A stretch of 64,000 nt of DNA from Motilibacter rhizosphaerae (GCF_004216915.1 NZ_SGXD01000003.1:434001-498000), one strand, 5' to 3'; shown: positions 36,631 through 46,113, numbered from the stretch's first letter. Numbers and translations are program-made. Notes: generated by a model from the letters alone, not told the origin.

Positions 36631-36936
36631 CTAGGCCTGCCGCGCCTCGCCGTCCCAGCGGTGCCGCCGGAGGTCGACCCGGCCTCCCGCGGCGCGTACG
36701 CCCTCGGACCCCAGCAGCCGCAGCGCTTCCTCGGCCTTGTGCGGCGGGGGTGTCCCGTCCGCGCGGATGACGCGCCACCACGGCACTCCCCCGCCCCAGC
36801 GGGCCATGACCGCCCCGACGCCCCGGGGGCCGCCCTCGCCGAGCAGCTCGGCCACGTCGCCGTACGTCGTCACGCAGCCGACGGGGACGAGCGCGACGAG
36901 GTCGAGCACGCGCTCGGCGAAGGGCGTGGGCTGCAC
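36631..36936 (-). CDS. Alkyltransferase-like (ATL) DNA repair protein
   Basis: The 101-residue protein has the DNA-binding domain of O6-alkylguanine transferases: VTTYGDVAELLG (recognition helix) and RGVGAVMARW. The catalytic PCHR is replaced by PWWR (residues 52-55). Trp for the acceptor Cys defines ATL proteins, which bind and flip alkylguanines and pass them to nucleotide excision repair without repairing them. The GTG start at 36936 lacks a strong ribosome site. A homologue lies near adnAB and moeZ in mycobacteria. Confidence 0.85.
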   Translation of the reverse strand: MQPTPFAERVLDLVALVPVGCVTTYGDVAELLGEGGPRGVGAVMARWGGGVPWWRVIRADGTPPPHKAEEALRLLGSEGVRAAGGRVDLRRHRWDGEARQA

Positions 36937-36962
36937 GCGGCGGACGCTAGCGCAGACGCGCG

Positions 36963-36994
36963 AGGGCCCGCGCGACCGGAGTCGCGCGGGCCCT
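36963..36994 (-). terminator. Terminator hairpin downstream of moeZ
   Basis: AGGGCCCGCGCGAC and its complement form a perfect 14-base stem with a four-base loop, 15 bases after the moeZ stop. It lies before the ATL gene, so the two same-strand genes are probably separate transcripts. Confidence 0.65.
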
Positions 36995-37009
36995 TCGTGG
37001 AGCTCCGGT

Positions 37010-38185
37010 CTAGTACGCCGGCTGGCTCGGGTCGATCTGGCTGACCCAGGCGGAGACGCCACCACCGACGTGCACCGCGTCGGCGAGGCCGGCGCCCTTG
37101 AGCACCGCGAGCACCTCGGCGGAGCGCACGCCCGTCTTGCAGTGGAGCACGACCTGCTTGTCCTGCGGGAGCTTCTCCAGGGCGGAGCCGTTGAGGAACT
37201 CCCCCTTGGGGATGAGCACCGCGCCGGGGATCCGGTTGATGTCCCACTCGTTGGGCTCGCGGACGTCGACGAGGACGAAGTCGCGCTCGCCCTCCGTGCG
37301 CTCCTTGAGCCACTGCTCGAGCTGCTGGACCCCGATGGTCGAGCCCTTGACGGCCTCGGAGGCCTCCTCGGACACGGCACCGCAGAACGCCTCGTAGTCG
37401 CCGAGCAGCTCGGTGATCTTCGGGCTGCTGGGGTCCTTGCGCAGCTTGAGCGTCCGGTAGGACATCTCGAGTGCGTCGTAGACCATGAGCCGGCCGAGGA
37501 GCGGCTCGCCGATCCCGGTGATGAGCTTGATCGCCTCGGTGACCATGATCGAGCCGATCGAGGCGCACAGCACGCCGAGGACGCCGCCCTCGGCGCAGGA
37601 CGGGACCATCCCGGGGGGCGGGGGCTCGGGGTAGAGGTCGCGGTAGTTCGGCCCGTGCTCGTCCCAGAAGACGCTGACCTGGCCCTCGAACCGGTAGATC
37701 GAGCCCCAGACGTAGGGCTTGCCGAGGAGGACCGCCGCGTCGTTGACGAGGTAGCGGGTCGCGAAGTTGTCCGTGCCGTCGAGGATGAGGTCGTACGGCT
37801 CGAAGATCCGCAGCACGTTGTCCTCGTCGAGGCGCTCCTCGTGGAGCACGACGTTCACGTACGGGTTGACCTCGGCCACGGACTCCTTGGCGGAGACCGC
37901 CTTCGGCTTGCCGATGTCGGACTGGCCGTGGATGACCTGGCGCTGCAGGTTGGACTCGTCGACCGTGTCGAAGTCGACGATGCCGAGCGTGCCGACGCCG
38001 GCCGCCGCGAGGTAGAGCAGCGCGGGGCTGCCGAGGCCGCCGGCGCCCACGACGAGCACCTTGGCGTTCTTCAGCCGCTTCTGACCGGCCATCCCGACAT
38101 CGGGGATGATGAGGTGGCGCGAGTAGCGGCGCACCTCGTCGACCGTCAGCTCGGCTGCGGGCTCGACGAGCGGGGGCAAAGGCAC
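37010..38185 (-). CDS. moeZ: MoeZ, adenylyltransferase/sulfurtransferase
   Basis: The 391-residue protein fuses a ThiF/MoeB-type domain with a C-terminal rhodanese. The ThiF/MoeB part has RYSRHLIIPDVG, nucleotide loop GAGGLGS (47-53) and DGTDNFATRYLVNDA. The rhodanese (about 285-391) has the active-site loop HCKTGVRS with Cys349. It adenylates and then thiocarboxylates sulfur-carrier proteins (MoaD, CysO, ThiS-like), feeding molybdopterin, cysteine and other sulfur products. GTG 38185 has GGAAGGAG six bases upstream. Confidence 0.95.
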   Translation of the reverse strand: MPLPPLVEPAAELTVDEVRRYSRHLIIPDVGMAGQKRLKNAKVLVVGAGGLGSPALLYLAAAGVGTLGIVDFDTVDESNLQRQVIHGQSDIGKPKAVSAKESVAEVNPYVNVVLHEERLDEDNVLRIFEPYDLILDGTDNFATRYLVNDAAVLLGKPYVWGSIYRFEGQVSVFWDEHGPNYRDLYPEPPPPGMVPSCAEGGVLGVLCASIGSIMVTEAIKLITGIGEPLLGRLMVYDALEMSYRTLKLRKDPSSPKITELLGDYEAFCGAVSEEASEAVKGSTIGVQQLEQWLKERTEGERDFVLVDVREPNEWDINRIPGAVLIPKGEFLNGSALEKLPQDKQVVLHCKTGVRSAEVLAVLKGAGLADAVHVGGGVSAWVSQIDPSQPAY

Positions 38186-38491
38186 GAGGACTCCTTCCGT
38201 CTTCCCGCCGCAACCGCGGTCGGCGGCGCGGCATTCCCCCCGGCGGTCCGGTCGGCCGTGGCACGTACCGAGGGCACGCACCGCCCGGCAGGGAGCGGGG
38301 ACAAGCATCGCAGCACCGGCCGTACGCCGGACACCCGTCCCGGAGGCCGAGACGCCGCCCGTCCGGCTGGGGGGGGGCCGGGCGGCGTCGGGGACGGCAC
38401 GGCGCCTGGCATGGGACGCCCGCTCGCGGGAAGATCGCAGCGACGGACGTGCCCCGGCGCGCCGACCCGCGCCCCGAGCCCGAGGAGAGCC
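38186..38491. other. Divergent intergenic region with hairpin and G9 tract
   Basis: These 306 bases separate moeZ from the divergent small acidic gene. GACGCCGCCCG (38351-38361) and its complement (38379-38389) can form an 11-base stem whose loop holds nine consecutive G (38369-38377). GAGGAGA for the downstream gene is at 38482-38488. No ORF, RNA gene or clear promoter was seen. Confidence 0.5.
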
Positions 38492-38692
38492 GTGAGCGAC
38501 CCCACGACCCCGCCCGCCGATGACGTCACCGGCGACGACCTGCCCGCGGCCGACGCCCTGGAGCAGGCGCAGCCGGCCGACCAGCAGGTCGGCGCGCCCA
38601 GCGACCCCGGCGCGCTGCCCGACGAGGCCGACCCGGCCGACGTCGTGGAGCAGCACCAGTCCGTCCCGCTGGACGAGGACGACTACCGCTGA
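38492..38692 (+). CDS. Small acidic conserved protein
   Basis: The 66-residue product is strongly acidic and Pro/Ala/Gln-rich, with DDLPAADALEQAQPADQQ and a conserved-looking end EADPADVVEQHQSVPLDEDDYR split over residues 44-66. No cysteines, transmembrane helix or domain are present; it is probably intrinsically disordered. GTG follows GAGGAGA. The stop (TGA) overlaps a CTG that could start the TetR gene. Similar short acidic ORFs occur in other actinobacteria; function unknown. Confidence 0.65.
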   Translation: MSDPTTPPADDVTGDDLPAADALEQAQPADQQVGAPSDPGALPDEADPADVVEQHQSVPLDEDDYR

Positions 38693-38736
38693 GCGCCGAC
38701 CCGCCCCGCCCCTCGCGCGGGCAGCGGCGCCGCACG

Positions 38737-39357
38737 GTGCTGTCCGCCGCACGCGAGGTGTTCGTCGCGCAGGGCTACCACGCGGCGTCCATGGACGAGA
38801 TCGCCGAGCGCTCGGGCGTGAGCAAGCCCGTGCTGTACCAGCACTTCGCCGGCAAGCTCGAGCTCTACCTCGCCCTGCTGGACGAGGCCTGCGACGCGCT
38901 GACCGAGGCCGTGCAGGAGGCCCTGGCGTCCACCACGGTCAACCGGGACCGGGCGCTCGCGACGGCCGAGGCGTACTTCCGCTTCACCGACGACGAGGCC
39001 GGGGCGTTCCGCCTCGTGTTCGAGTCCGACCTCACCAGCGAGCCGCAGGTGCGCGAGCGCCTCGCGCGCGTCACCGACGTCTGCGTCGACGCGGTGAGCG
39101 GGCTCATCCGCGCGGACGCCGGCCTCGACGAGCAGCAGGCCCGGCTGCTCGCGGCCGGGCTCGTCGGCCTGCAGCAGCACGCCGCCCGCTGGTGGCTGAC
39201 GCAGGAGCGCCCGGTGCCGCTCGAGGACGCCGCCGGCCTGGTCGCGTCGGTCGCCTGGCGCGGCCTGCGCCGCCTGCCCGCCGCCGATGGCGAGCCGGAG
39301 GAGCGCTCCGCTCCGGGCGAACGCGCCGCGGGCGCCGCTGGGGGCGCCGCCGGGTAG
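38737..39357 (+). CDS. TetR-family transcriptional regulator
   Basis: The product from GTG 38737 is 206 residues with the TetR helix-turn-helix MDEIAERSGVSKPVLYQHFAGKLELY near residues 18-44, split here as MDEIAERSGVS and KPVLYQHF. An all-helical ligand domain follows, then a low-complexity Ala/Gly/Glu end. The first helix normally starts a few residues earlier (QRRRTVLSAAREVF), and the frame is open upstream to a CTG at 38689 overlapping the previous stop. The true start may therefore be that CTG. A homologue precedes the DUF3107 gene in mycobacteria. Confidence 0.88.
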   Translation: MLSAAREVFVAQGYHAASMDEIAERSGVSKPVLYQHFAGKLELYLALLDEACDALTEAVQEALASTTVNRDRALATAEAYFRFTDDEAGAFRLVFESDLTSEPQVRERLARVTDVCVDAVSGLIRADAGLDEQQARLLAAGLVGLQQHAARWWLTQERPVPLEDAAGLVASVAWRGLRRLPAADGEPEERSAPGERAAGAAGGAAG

Positions 39358-39418
39358 CGTGCAGCCGGGACCGGCCGCGGGGACGCCGCGGCCAGCAGCG
39401 ACGACGGAGGAGACGGCC

Positions 39419-39643
39419 GTGGAGGTCAAGATCGGGGTCCAGCAGGCGCCGCGCGAGCTCGTGATCGAGAGCGCGCAGGGAGCCGACGAGGTGGCTTCGG
39501 TCGTGTCGCAGGCGCTGGCCGACGGCGGCGTGCTCACGCTCACCGACGAGAAGGGCCGCCGCGTCGTCGTGCCGGTCGAGAAGCTGGCGTACGTCGAGAT
39601 CGGCGAGCCCGAGGTGCGCCGGGTGGGCTTCGGCGCGCTCTGA
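39419..39643 (+). CDS. DUF3107 family protein
   Basis: The 74-residue product (VEVKIGVQQAPRELVIES..., GRRVVVPVEKLAYVEIGEP) matches DUF3107, a small ATP-binding-like family conserved in actinobacteria directly after a TetR gene. GGAGGAG lies seven bases before the GTG. Molecular function is not established. The conserved linkage suggests the TetR protein controls it or shares a pathway. Confidence 0.9.
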   Translation: MEVKIGVQQAPRELVIESAQGADEVASVVSQALADGGVLTLTDEKGRRVVVPVEKLAYVEIGEPEVRRVGFGAL

Positions 39644-39670
39644 CGGGGCCCCTCCGGGGCGCCCTGCTGC

Positions 39671-39742
39671 TCAGGACGTCGGGCCGAGCGCGGCTCAGGC
39701 CGACAGGCCGAGCGCGGCTCAGGCCGACAGGCCGAGCGCGGC
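39671..39742. repeat. Three tandem 24-base units carrying the stop codon of the ferritin-like gene
   Basis: Units occupy 39719-39742, 39695-39718 (identical) and 39671-39694 (three differences). Read on the minus strand, each encodes the last seven residues plus TGA of the ferritin-like protein (AALGLSA stop, AALGLSA stop, AALGPTS stop). The gene end, stop included, has been duplicated in frame. Confidence 0.85.
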
Positions 39743-40462
39743 CATGCGCCGGGTGTGCGCCTCGGTGAGCCGGGTGAACAGCGCCCCGAGCTCCCCGAGG
39801 TCCATGCCCGGCCGGTCAGGCGTCCCCACGAGCAGGTCGGTGAGCTCGGCGTGCTCCCCCGCGACGCGCTGCGCCTGGCTCAGCGCCTCGCCGACCAGGC
39901 GACGCCCCCACAGCGCCAGCCGCCCGGCGACGGTCGGGTCCGCCTCGATCGCGGCGCGCACGCGGCGCACGACGTAGTCGGCCTGCCCCGCGTCCTCGAG
40001 CGCGGCGAGCACGAGCGCGCGGGTGGACGGACCCACCGCGACGCTGACCTCGCGGAGGAAGTCGCGGGCGATCGCGTCCCCGACGTACGCCTTGACGAGA
40101 CCCTCGAGCCAGTCGCTCGGGGAGGTACGGCGGTGGAACTCCTCGAAGACCGGGAGGAACTCCCCCATCGCGGACTCGATGTCGCCGCCGATCTCCGCGA
40201 GCCGCGCGCGCAGCTGGGCGAAGTGGGCCTGCTCCTGCGCGGCCAGCGCCTGCAGGGCGGCCCGGTCGGTGAGGGTCGGCGCGCTCGCGGCGTCGGCGGC
40301 CAGCCGCTCGAAGCCGAGCAGCTCGCCCACCGCGAGCAGCCCGAGCAGCGCCGTCACCCCGCGCCGGTAGCCCTCGTCGTCGGCACGCCCGTCGAGGGCG
40401 TCGTGAGACCGCTGCTCGACGGCGTCGTCGGCCCGCCCGGCGAGGGCGTCGTCCTGCTCCAC
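39719..40462 (-). CDS. Ferritin-like fold protein
   Basis: The 247-residue helical protein has ELLGFERLAADA, then an EQAHFAQLRARL helix and two further long helices with WLEGLVKAYVGDAIARDFL. This fits the ferritin-like/MiaE-like superfamily, whose members bind a di-iron centre through Glu and ExxH motifs. EQEQAH-type ligands are partly visible (QEQAHF). The actual reaction is unknown. The position before the DEAD-box helicase gene matches mycobacteria (Rv3210c-like). Its 3' end is duplicated as a tandem repeat. Confidence 0.82.
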   Translation of the reverse strand: MEQDDALAGRADDAVEQRSHDALDGRADDEGYRRGVTALLGLLAVGELLGFERLAADAASAPTLTDRAALQALAAQEQAHFAQLRARLAEIGGDIESAMGEFLPVFEEFHRRTSPSDWLEGLVKAYVGDAIARDFLREVSVAVGPSTRALVLAALEDAGQADYVVRRVRAAIEADPTVAGRLALWGRRLVGEALSQAQRVAGEHAELTDLLVGTPDRPGMDLGELGALFTRLTEAHTRRMAALGLSA

Positions 40463-40563
40463 GGCGGGGAGCCTAGTGCGGCGGCGCGGCCCTGCGGCGC
40501 ACCGCGCTCGGCCGGGGCTCGTACGCCGCTCCGCGTCCCGGTCGATCCTGCCCGTCGGTCGTG

Positions 40564-40592
40564 CCGTTCGATCGGGGTCCCCGATCGAACGG
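40564..40592. repeat. Palindrome copy 1, GATCGGGG-T-CCCCGATC core
   Basis: Fourteen-base perfect arms (CCGTTCGATCGGGG and complement) flank a single T. The central 17 bases recur in the palindrome at 40646-40676. Confidence 0.75.
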
Positions 40593-40645
40593 GGCCCGGC
40601 ACGAGCGACTGGGGGTCAGCACGAGGACATCTCCTCGATGCCACC

Positions 40646-40676
40646 CCCAGTTGATCGGGGTCCCCGATCGACTGGG
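40646..40676. repeat. Palindrome copy 2, same core
   Basis: Fifteen-base arms (CCCAGTTGATCGGGG) flank a single T with one G-T pair. Its outer part CCCAGTTGATC recurs inverted as GATCAACTGGG at 40745-40755 and GATCAACTGG at 40829-40838. Confidence 0.75.
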
Positions 40677-40894
40677 CGGAGCGCGAGCGCAGTGAGCTCA
40701 CCGTCGAGCGCAGCGGGACCAGTCCCCGCGCCCAGGCTCACGAAGATCAACTGGGCTCCAGCGCGACGACATGCGCTCGAGCCGAGCCCCATCTGCTCGG
40801 AGCGGGGCAGCACTGGATCGGGCAGCCTGATCAACTGGCGGGCGCGCGGGGGAGCCGGCCGCGGCGGAGCGGCCAGCGGCACCGCACCTGCGCG

Positions 40895-40898
40895 TACG

Positions 40899-40900
<2 letters not shown>
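40895..40900 (+). promoter_or_regulatory. Candidate -10 element overlapping the helicase start
   Basis: TACGAT is a good -10 hexamer but shares bases with the annotated ATG at 40899. No clear -35 is seen. If it is used, translation must begin further down, at GTG 40914 or CTG 40980. Confidence 0.3.
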
Positions 40901-42506
<1,606 letters not shown>

Positions 42507-42513
42507 GGCAGTA

Positions 42514-43371
42514 GTGGAGCAGCGCAGCGTCCGCCGGGGCGAGCGGGTCACCGACCTGTCCGTGCCGCTCGCCGACGGCGCCCGGCTCGCCGCCCTCGAC
42601 GCGCGGCCGGAGGGCGCCGCCCGCGCCACCGCGCTGCTCGTGCCCGGGTTCACGGGGTCGAAGGAGGACTTCCTCCCACTGCTGCCGCTGCTCGCCGACG
42701 CAGGTGTCCGCGTGGTCGCCGTCGACCAGCGCGGCCAGCACGAGTCGCACCACGACGACGCCCCCGACGCGTACACCGTGCCGCGCCTGGCGGCCGACGT
42801 CGTCGAGGTGCTCGACGTCCTCGGCGGGCGGGCGCACCTGCTGGGGCACTCGTTCGGCGGGCTCGTCGCCCAGGCGGCGGCCGCGGCGGTGCCCGAGCGG
42901 CTCGCCTCGCTGGTCCTGCTCTGCTCCGGCCCCGCGGCACTGCCCGAGGGCCGACGCAGCCGGGACGCGCGGCTCCTGCTGGACCGGCTCCCCGGGCTCG
43001 ACCTCGAGCACGCCTGGCAGGCGCGCCGCGAGCTCGACCCGCGCCCCGAGCAGGCGCCCGAGGTCGAGGACTTCCTGCGGCGGCGCTGGACCAGCACCGA
43101 CCGGGAGCACTACCTCGTCGTCGCCCGCACCCTGCTCGAGCACGCCGACGGCGTCGACGGGCTGGCGCGCGCGCTGCAGGACGCCCACGTCCCCGTGCTC
43201 GTGGCGCACGGCGTCGACGACAACGCCTGGCCCGCCGAGCAGCAGGCCGACATGGCGCGCCGGCTCGGGGCGGCGTACGCCGTGGTGCCCGACGCCGCCC
43301 ACTCCCCCGCCTACGAGGCGCCGGCCGCGACGGCCGAGCTGCTCCTCGGGCACTGGGGCCTCCTGCCCTGA
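42514..43371 (+). CDS. Alpha/beta hydrolase
   Basis: The 285-residue protein has the canonical fold: oxyanion strand LLVPGFTGS, GHSFGGLVAQ with nucleophile Ser (GxSxG), and the terminal His in DAAHSPAYEAP. The lid region (residues 145-200) is helical and Arg-rich. Esterase, lipase or haloalkane-type activity cannot be resolved. It follows the helicase by seven bases and could be co-transcribed. The GTG start at 42514 is used. Confidence 0.9.
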   Translation: MEQRSVRRGERVTDLSVPLADGARLAALDARPEGAARATALLVPGFTGSKEDFLPLLPLLADAGVRVVAVDQRGQHESHHDDAPDAYTVPRLAADVVEVLDVLGGRAHLLGHSFGGLVAQAAAAAVPERLASLVLLCSGPAALPEGRRSRDARLLLDRLPGLDLEHAWQARRELDPRPEQAPEVEDFLRRRWTSTDREHYLVVARTLLEHADGVDGLARALQDAHVPVLVAHGVDDNAWPAEQQADMARRLGAAYAVVPDAAHSPAYEAPAATAELLLGHWGLLP

Positions 43372-43484
43372 GCGCCCTTCCGGTTGCGATCTCCGGGCAG
43401 GAGGTGCAAACGGCGGCAGGACCGGGCACCTAGGAGGGCGGAGGGGTCGTCCGGGCCCCCCGCCGTCAGGGAGGAGGGCCGGTC

Positions 43485-43880
43485 ATCCGCGCCACGGTCG
43501 ACCTGCGCACGCCCCTCTCGGCCGACCCTCGCCAGGTCGCGGAGGCGCGGCGGGCCATGCTCACGCACCTGCGCGCCAGGGGCGTCGACAGCGACGTCAC
43601 CGACAGCGCCGTGCTCCTGGTGAGCGAGCTCGTCACCAACGCGATCCTCCACGGCGAGCCGCCGGTGGAGCTGCGGATCGGGTTGCCCGCCGGGCGCGTC
43701 CACGTGGAGGTCCACGACGCCGACCGCGAGGCGGCGCTGCACCTGCCCACCAGCAGCAGCATGTCGCAGGAGCGGTTGGGTGGTCGCGGCCTCCGCCTGG
43801 TCGACGCGCTCGCCTCGCGCTGGGGCCTCGACGAGGACGACAGCGGCAAGTGCGTGTGGTTCGAGATCGACCTCACGTGA
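43485..43880 (+). CDS. HATPase_c_2 anti-sigma/regulatory ATPase
   Basis: The GHKL-type domain of SpoIIAB/RsbW-like regulators is clear: SELVTNAILHGEPPVEL (N-box), HVEVHDAD, and GGRGLRLVDALASRWG (G-box). These bind partner sigma or anti-sigma-antagonist proteins and phosphorylate them. The first ATG (43557) would remove the N-terminal strand and helix (RATVDLRTPLSADPRQVAEA). The frame continues to an ATC at 43485 placed ten bases after GGAGG; no ATG/GTG/TTG/CTG is in a better position. I annotate from 43485 as probable; 43557 is the conservative start. Confidence 0.8.
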   Translation: MRATVDLRTPLSADPRQVAEARRAMLTHLRARGVDSDVTDSAVLLVSELVTNAILHGEPPVELRIGLPAGRVHVEVHDADREAALHLPTSSSMSQERLGGRGLRLVDALASRWGLDEDDSGKCVWFEIDLT

Positions 43881-43927
43881 GCGCGACTGGCTGAGCGGCC
43901 CCGCGAGGACCGTCCTACGCTCCCCCC

Positions 43928-44884
43928 ATGGACCTCGTCGACGGCGAGCCCGACTCCCCGGTCGGCCCCGTCGAGCTGCTCGACGACCGGCCCGCGCCCC
44001 CGGCGCCGCGGCCGTCGTCGCCCCGTCGTGCCGCCGCGCTGCTGCTGGCACTGGCGGTCGGGGTCGCGGCGGGCGGGTGGGGCGGGGTGTCGCACGCGCG
44101 GCAGGAGTACCGCGCCCGGCAGGCCGCCGCCGCCCGCTCCGTCTTCGACGTGGTCGTGCTGGGGGCCTCGGCGAGCGAGGGCGACCCCGGCAGCGTGTAC
44201 GCGGTGGTGCGCAACGCCGGCACGCTGCCCCTGTCCGGGGTCTCCGTCACGATCGGGGGGCTGCCGCTGAGCGGACCGCCCGGGATCCCGGCGGGCGCCT
44301 CGTGGACGGGGTCGGCGGCGCTGCCCTCGCCCTGCACGACCGGCAGCTCGCCCACGCCCGGCGGCCCGATCGTCGTCACGGCGCGCACCGCGGACGGTCG
44401 CACCCGCACCCGGACCCTGCAGCCCGTCGACGACTACCTCGTCACCGTGGACTCCCTGCAGGCGCCGTCCTGCGCGCCGCGCTCGTTCTCCGCGGCCTTC
44501 GTCTCGGTCACGGTGGTGCACAGCGCGGAGGTGGGGCGCGGCGCGTACCGGCTGGTCCTCGCGCTGCGCGGCCAGTCGCCGTCGGCTGGCCTGCGCCCCC
44601 GGCTCACCGGCGTGCACGGGGCCCTCCCCGGCGTGCGCGTGCGCGCGGAGTCGGCGCTCGGGATCCAGCTGTCCTCGCGCCCGGTGCTCGTGCCGGTGCT
44701 GCTCGACGTGCCGAGCTGCGCCCGTCTGCGGCTGCCCGCGGACCTCAGCGGCGCGGCGCTGCTGCAGTTCACCGGGACGCTGGAGCCGGGAGGCTACGCG
44801 GGGACCACGTCGGGGTACGACGACAACGTGCTCGCCACCGTCGTGCGCGCCGCCGAGCGGTCCTGCCCGCAGGTCGCGCGGTGA
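43928..44884 (+). CDS. Putative membrane-anchored hypothetical protein
   Basis: The 318-residue product has a cytosolic acidic/Pro-rich N-terminus, one transmembrane helix near 35-54, and an extracytoplasmic part. That part has beta-sandwich-like repeats (VYAVVRNAGTLPLSGVSVTIGG and similar) and several cysteines. The first resembles a CARDB-like or immunoglobulin-type fold. No domain is recognised with certainty. The stop overlaps the GTG of the MFS gene by four bases. Confidence 0.75.
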   Translation: MDLVDGEPDSPVGPVELLDDRPAPPAPRPSSPRRAAALLLALAVGVAAGGWGGVSHARQEYRARQAAAARSVFDVVVLGASASEGDPGSVYAVVRNAGTLPLSGVSVTIGGLPLSGPPGIPAGASWTGSAALPSPCTTGSSPTPGGPIVVTARTADGRTRTRTLQPVDDYLVTVDSLQAPSCAPRSFSAAFVSVTVVHSAEVGRGAYRLVLALRGQSPSAGLRPRLTGVHGALPGVRVRAESALGIQLSSRPVLVPVLLDVPSCARLRLPADLSGAALLQFTGTLEPGGYAGTTSGYDDNVLATVVRAAERSCPQVAR

Positions 44885-46113
44885 GGGGGGCTGCGACCCT
44901 CGCCCAGTACGCCACCGGAGCCGTCCTCGTCCGGCTGGCGGACGAGGGCGCCCGCGTCACGCTCGTCACCCTCGCCGTGGACAGCGGGCGCGGCCCGGGC
45001 CTCGGGGGCGTGCTCATCGCCGCGCTGATGGTCCCGCACGTGCTCGCCGGACCCGCGGTCGGCGTGCTGACGGACCGCTCCCGGCGTCCCCAGCGCGCGA
45101 TCGCGGCCCTGGCGCTCGGCTTCGGGCTGAGCCTCGCGCTCGCCGCGCCCCTGCTCGGTCGCGCCCCCGACGTGCTCGTCGTCGCCGTGCTCGTCGCCGG
45201 CGGCTGCTGCGGTCCCGCGCTGACCGGCGCGCTCACGAGCCACCTCTCGGGCCTCGTGCCGGAGGCGCAGCTGCCGCGCGCCTTCGGGCTCGACAGCCTG
45301 CTCTACAACTCGGCCGCGATCGGCGGGCCGGCCGCGGCTGCGGCGCTCGCGCTCATCGACGCGCGCGTCGGCGCGTACGCGATGGCGGGCTGCGCGGCGC
45401 TCGGCGCCCTGGTGCTCGCCGCGCTGCCGACCGGCCGCCGGCACGTCCGGGCGGCGCACGAGGAGCCGCCGAGCGTGTCGGCGGGCCTGCGCGCCGTGGT
45501 CGCGGAGCCCGTGCTCGCGGTGGTGACCTTCACCAGCACGCTGGAGATGGTGACGCTCGGTGCCCTGCCGGTGGTGGCCGCCGGGGTCGCCGTGTCGACG
45601 GGCCGCACCGGGCTGACCGGGGTGCTCATGACGTGCACCGCGGCCGGCTCGCTGCTCGGCTCGCTCGCGTGGACCGTGCGCCCCCAGCCGCCGGAGCGCG
45701 CGCCGCTCGTCTCGATGCTCACGCTGGTGGCGAGCGGGGCGGGCTTCGCCGCCGCGGCCGCCGTGGTGGGCCGCAGCCCCGCTTCGGTCGCCGCGGTCGC
45801 CGTGCTGTTCGCGCTGGGCGGCTTCGCGACCGGGCCGTTCATGGGGGCCATCTTCACGGCGCGCCAGACCCTCTCGCCGCCGGCCGTGCGCGCGCAGGTC
45901 TTCACGCTGAGCGCCGGGCTGCGCACCACGGCCGGCGCGGGCGGGGCGCTGCTGGCCGCGGGGCTCTCGGGGCTGCCGGTGCCCGCGCAGGTCCTGGTCG
46001 CGGGCGGCTGCTCGGCGGTGGGCGGCGCCGTGGGCCTCGCGGTGCTGCGCCGCGTGACCTCGCGGGCGCCCGCGGCCGTGCCCGAGCGCGAGGCCGTCAG
46101 GACGAGCCGGTGA
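44881..46113 (+). CDS. Major facilitator superfamily transporter
   Basis: The 410-residue protein is almost entirely hydrophobic with about 12 transmembrane segments. VGVLTDRSRRPQRAIA is the MFS motif A loop between helices 2 and 3, and a central cytoplasmic loop (LPTGRRHVRAAHEEPP) separates the halves. It is a probable drug or metabolite exporter; substrate unknown. GTG 44881 overlaps the preceding gene. The 3' end overlaps the convergent marC-like gene by 17 bases. Confidence 0.88.
   Translation: MRGAATLAQYATGAVLVRLADEGARVTLVTLAVDSGRGPGLGGVLIAALMVPHVLAGPAVGVLTDRSRRPQRAIAALALGFGLSLALAAPLLGRAPDVLVVAVLVAGGCCGPALTGALTSHLSGLVPEAQLPRAFGLDSLLYNSAAIGGPAAAAALALIDARVGAYAMAGCAALGALVLAALPTGRRHVRAAHEEPPSVSAGLRAVVAEPVLAVVTFTSTLEMVTLGALPVVAAGVAVSTGRTGLTGVLMTCTAAGSLLGSLAWTVRPQPPERAPLVSMLTLVASGAGFAAAAAVVGRSPASVAAVAVLFALGGFATGPFMGAIFTARQTLSPPAVRAQVFTLSAGLRTTAGAGGALLAAGLSGLPVPAQVLVAGGCSAVGGAVGLAVLRRVTSRAPAAVPEREAVRTSR

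Larger units (their letters stand above)
40463..40898. other. Repeat-rich intergenic region upstream of the DEAD-box helicase
   Basis: No gene is supported in these 436 bases. They hold two palindromes with a shared core, a nested hairpin at 40609-40650 (arms CTGGGGGT/ACCCCCAG, inner CGAGGA/TCCTCG) and two further copies of GATCAACTGG. The in-frame extension of the helicase ORF through it has no coding look. Confidence 0.6.

Noticed and set aside
40463..40898. N-terminal extension of the DEAD-box helicase to 40476
   Set aside because: The stretch is repeat-rich, contains palindromes and lacks helicase-family sequence; the fold starts near 40980.
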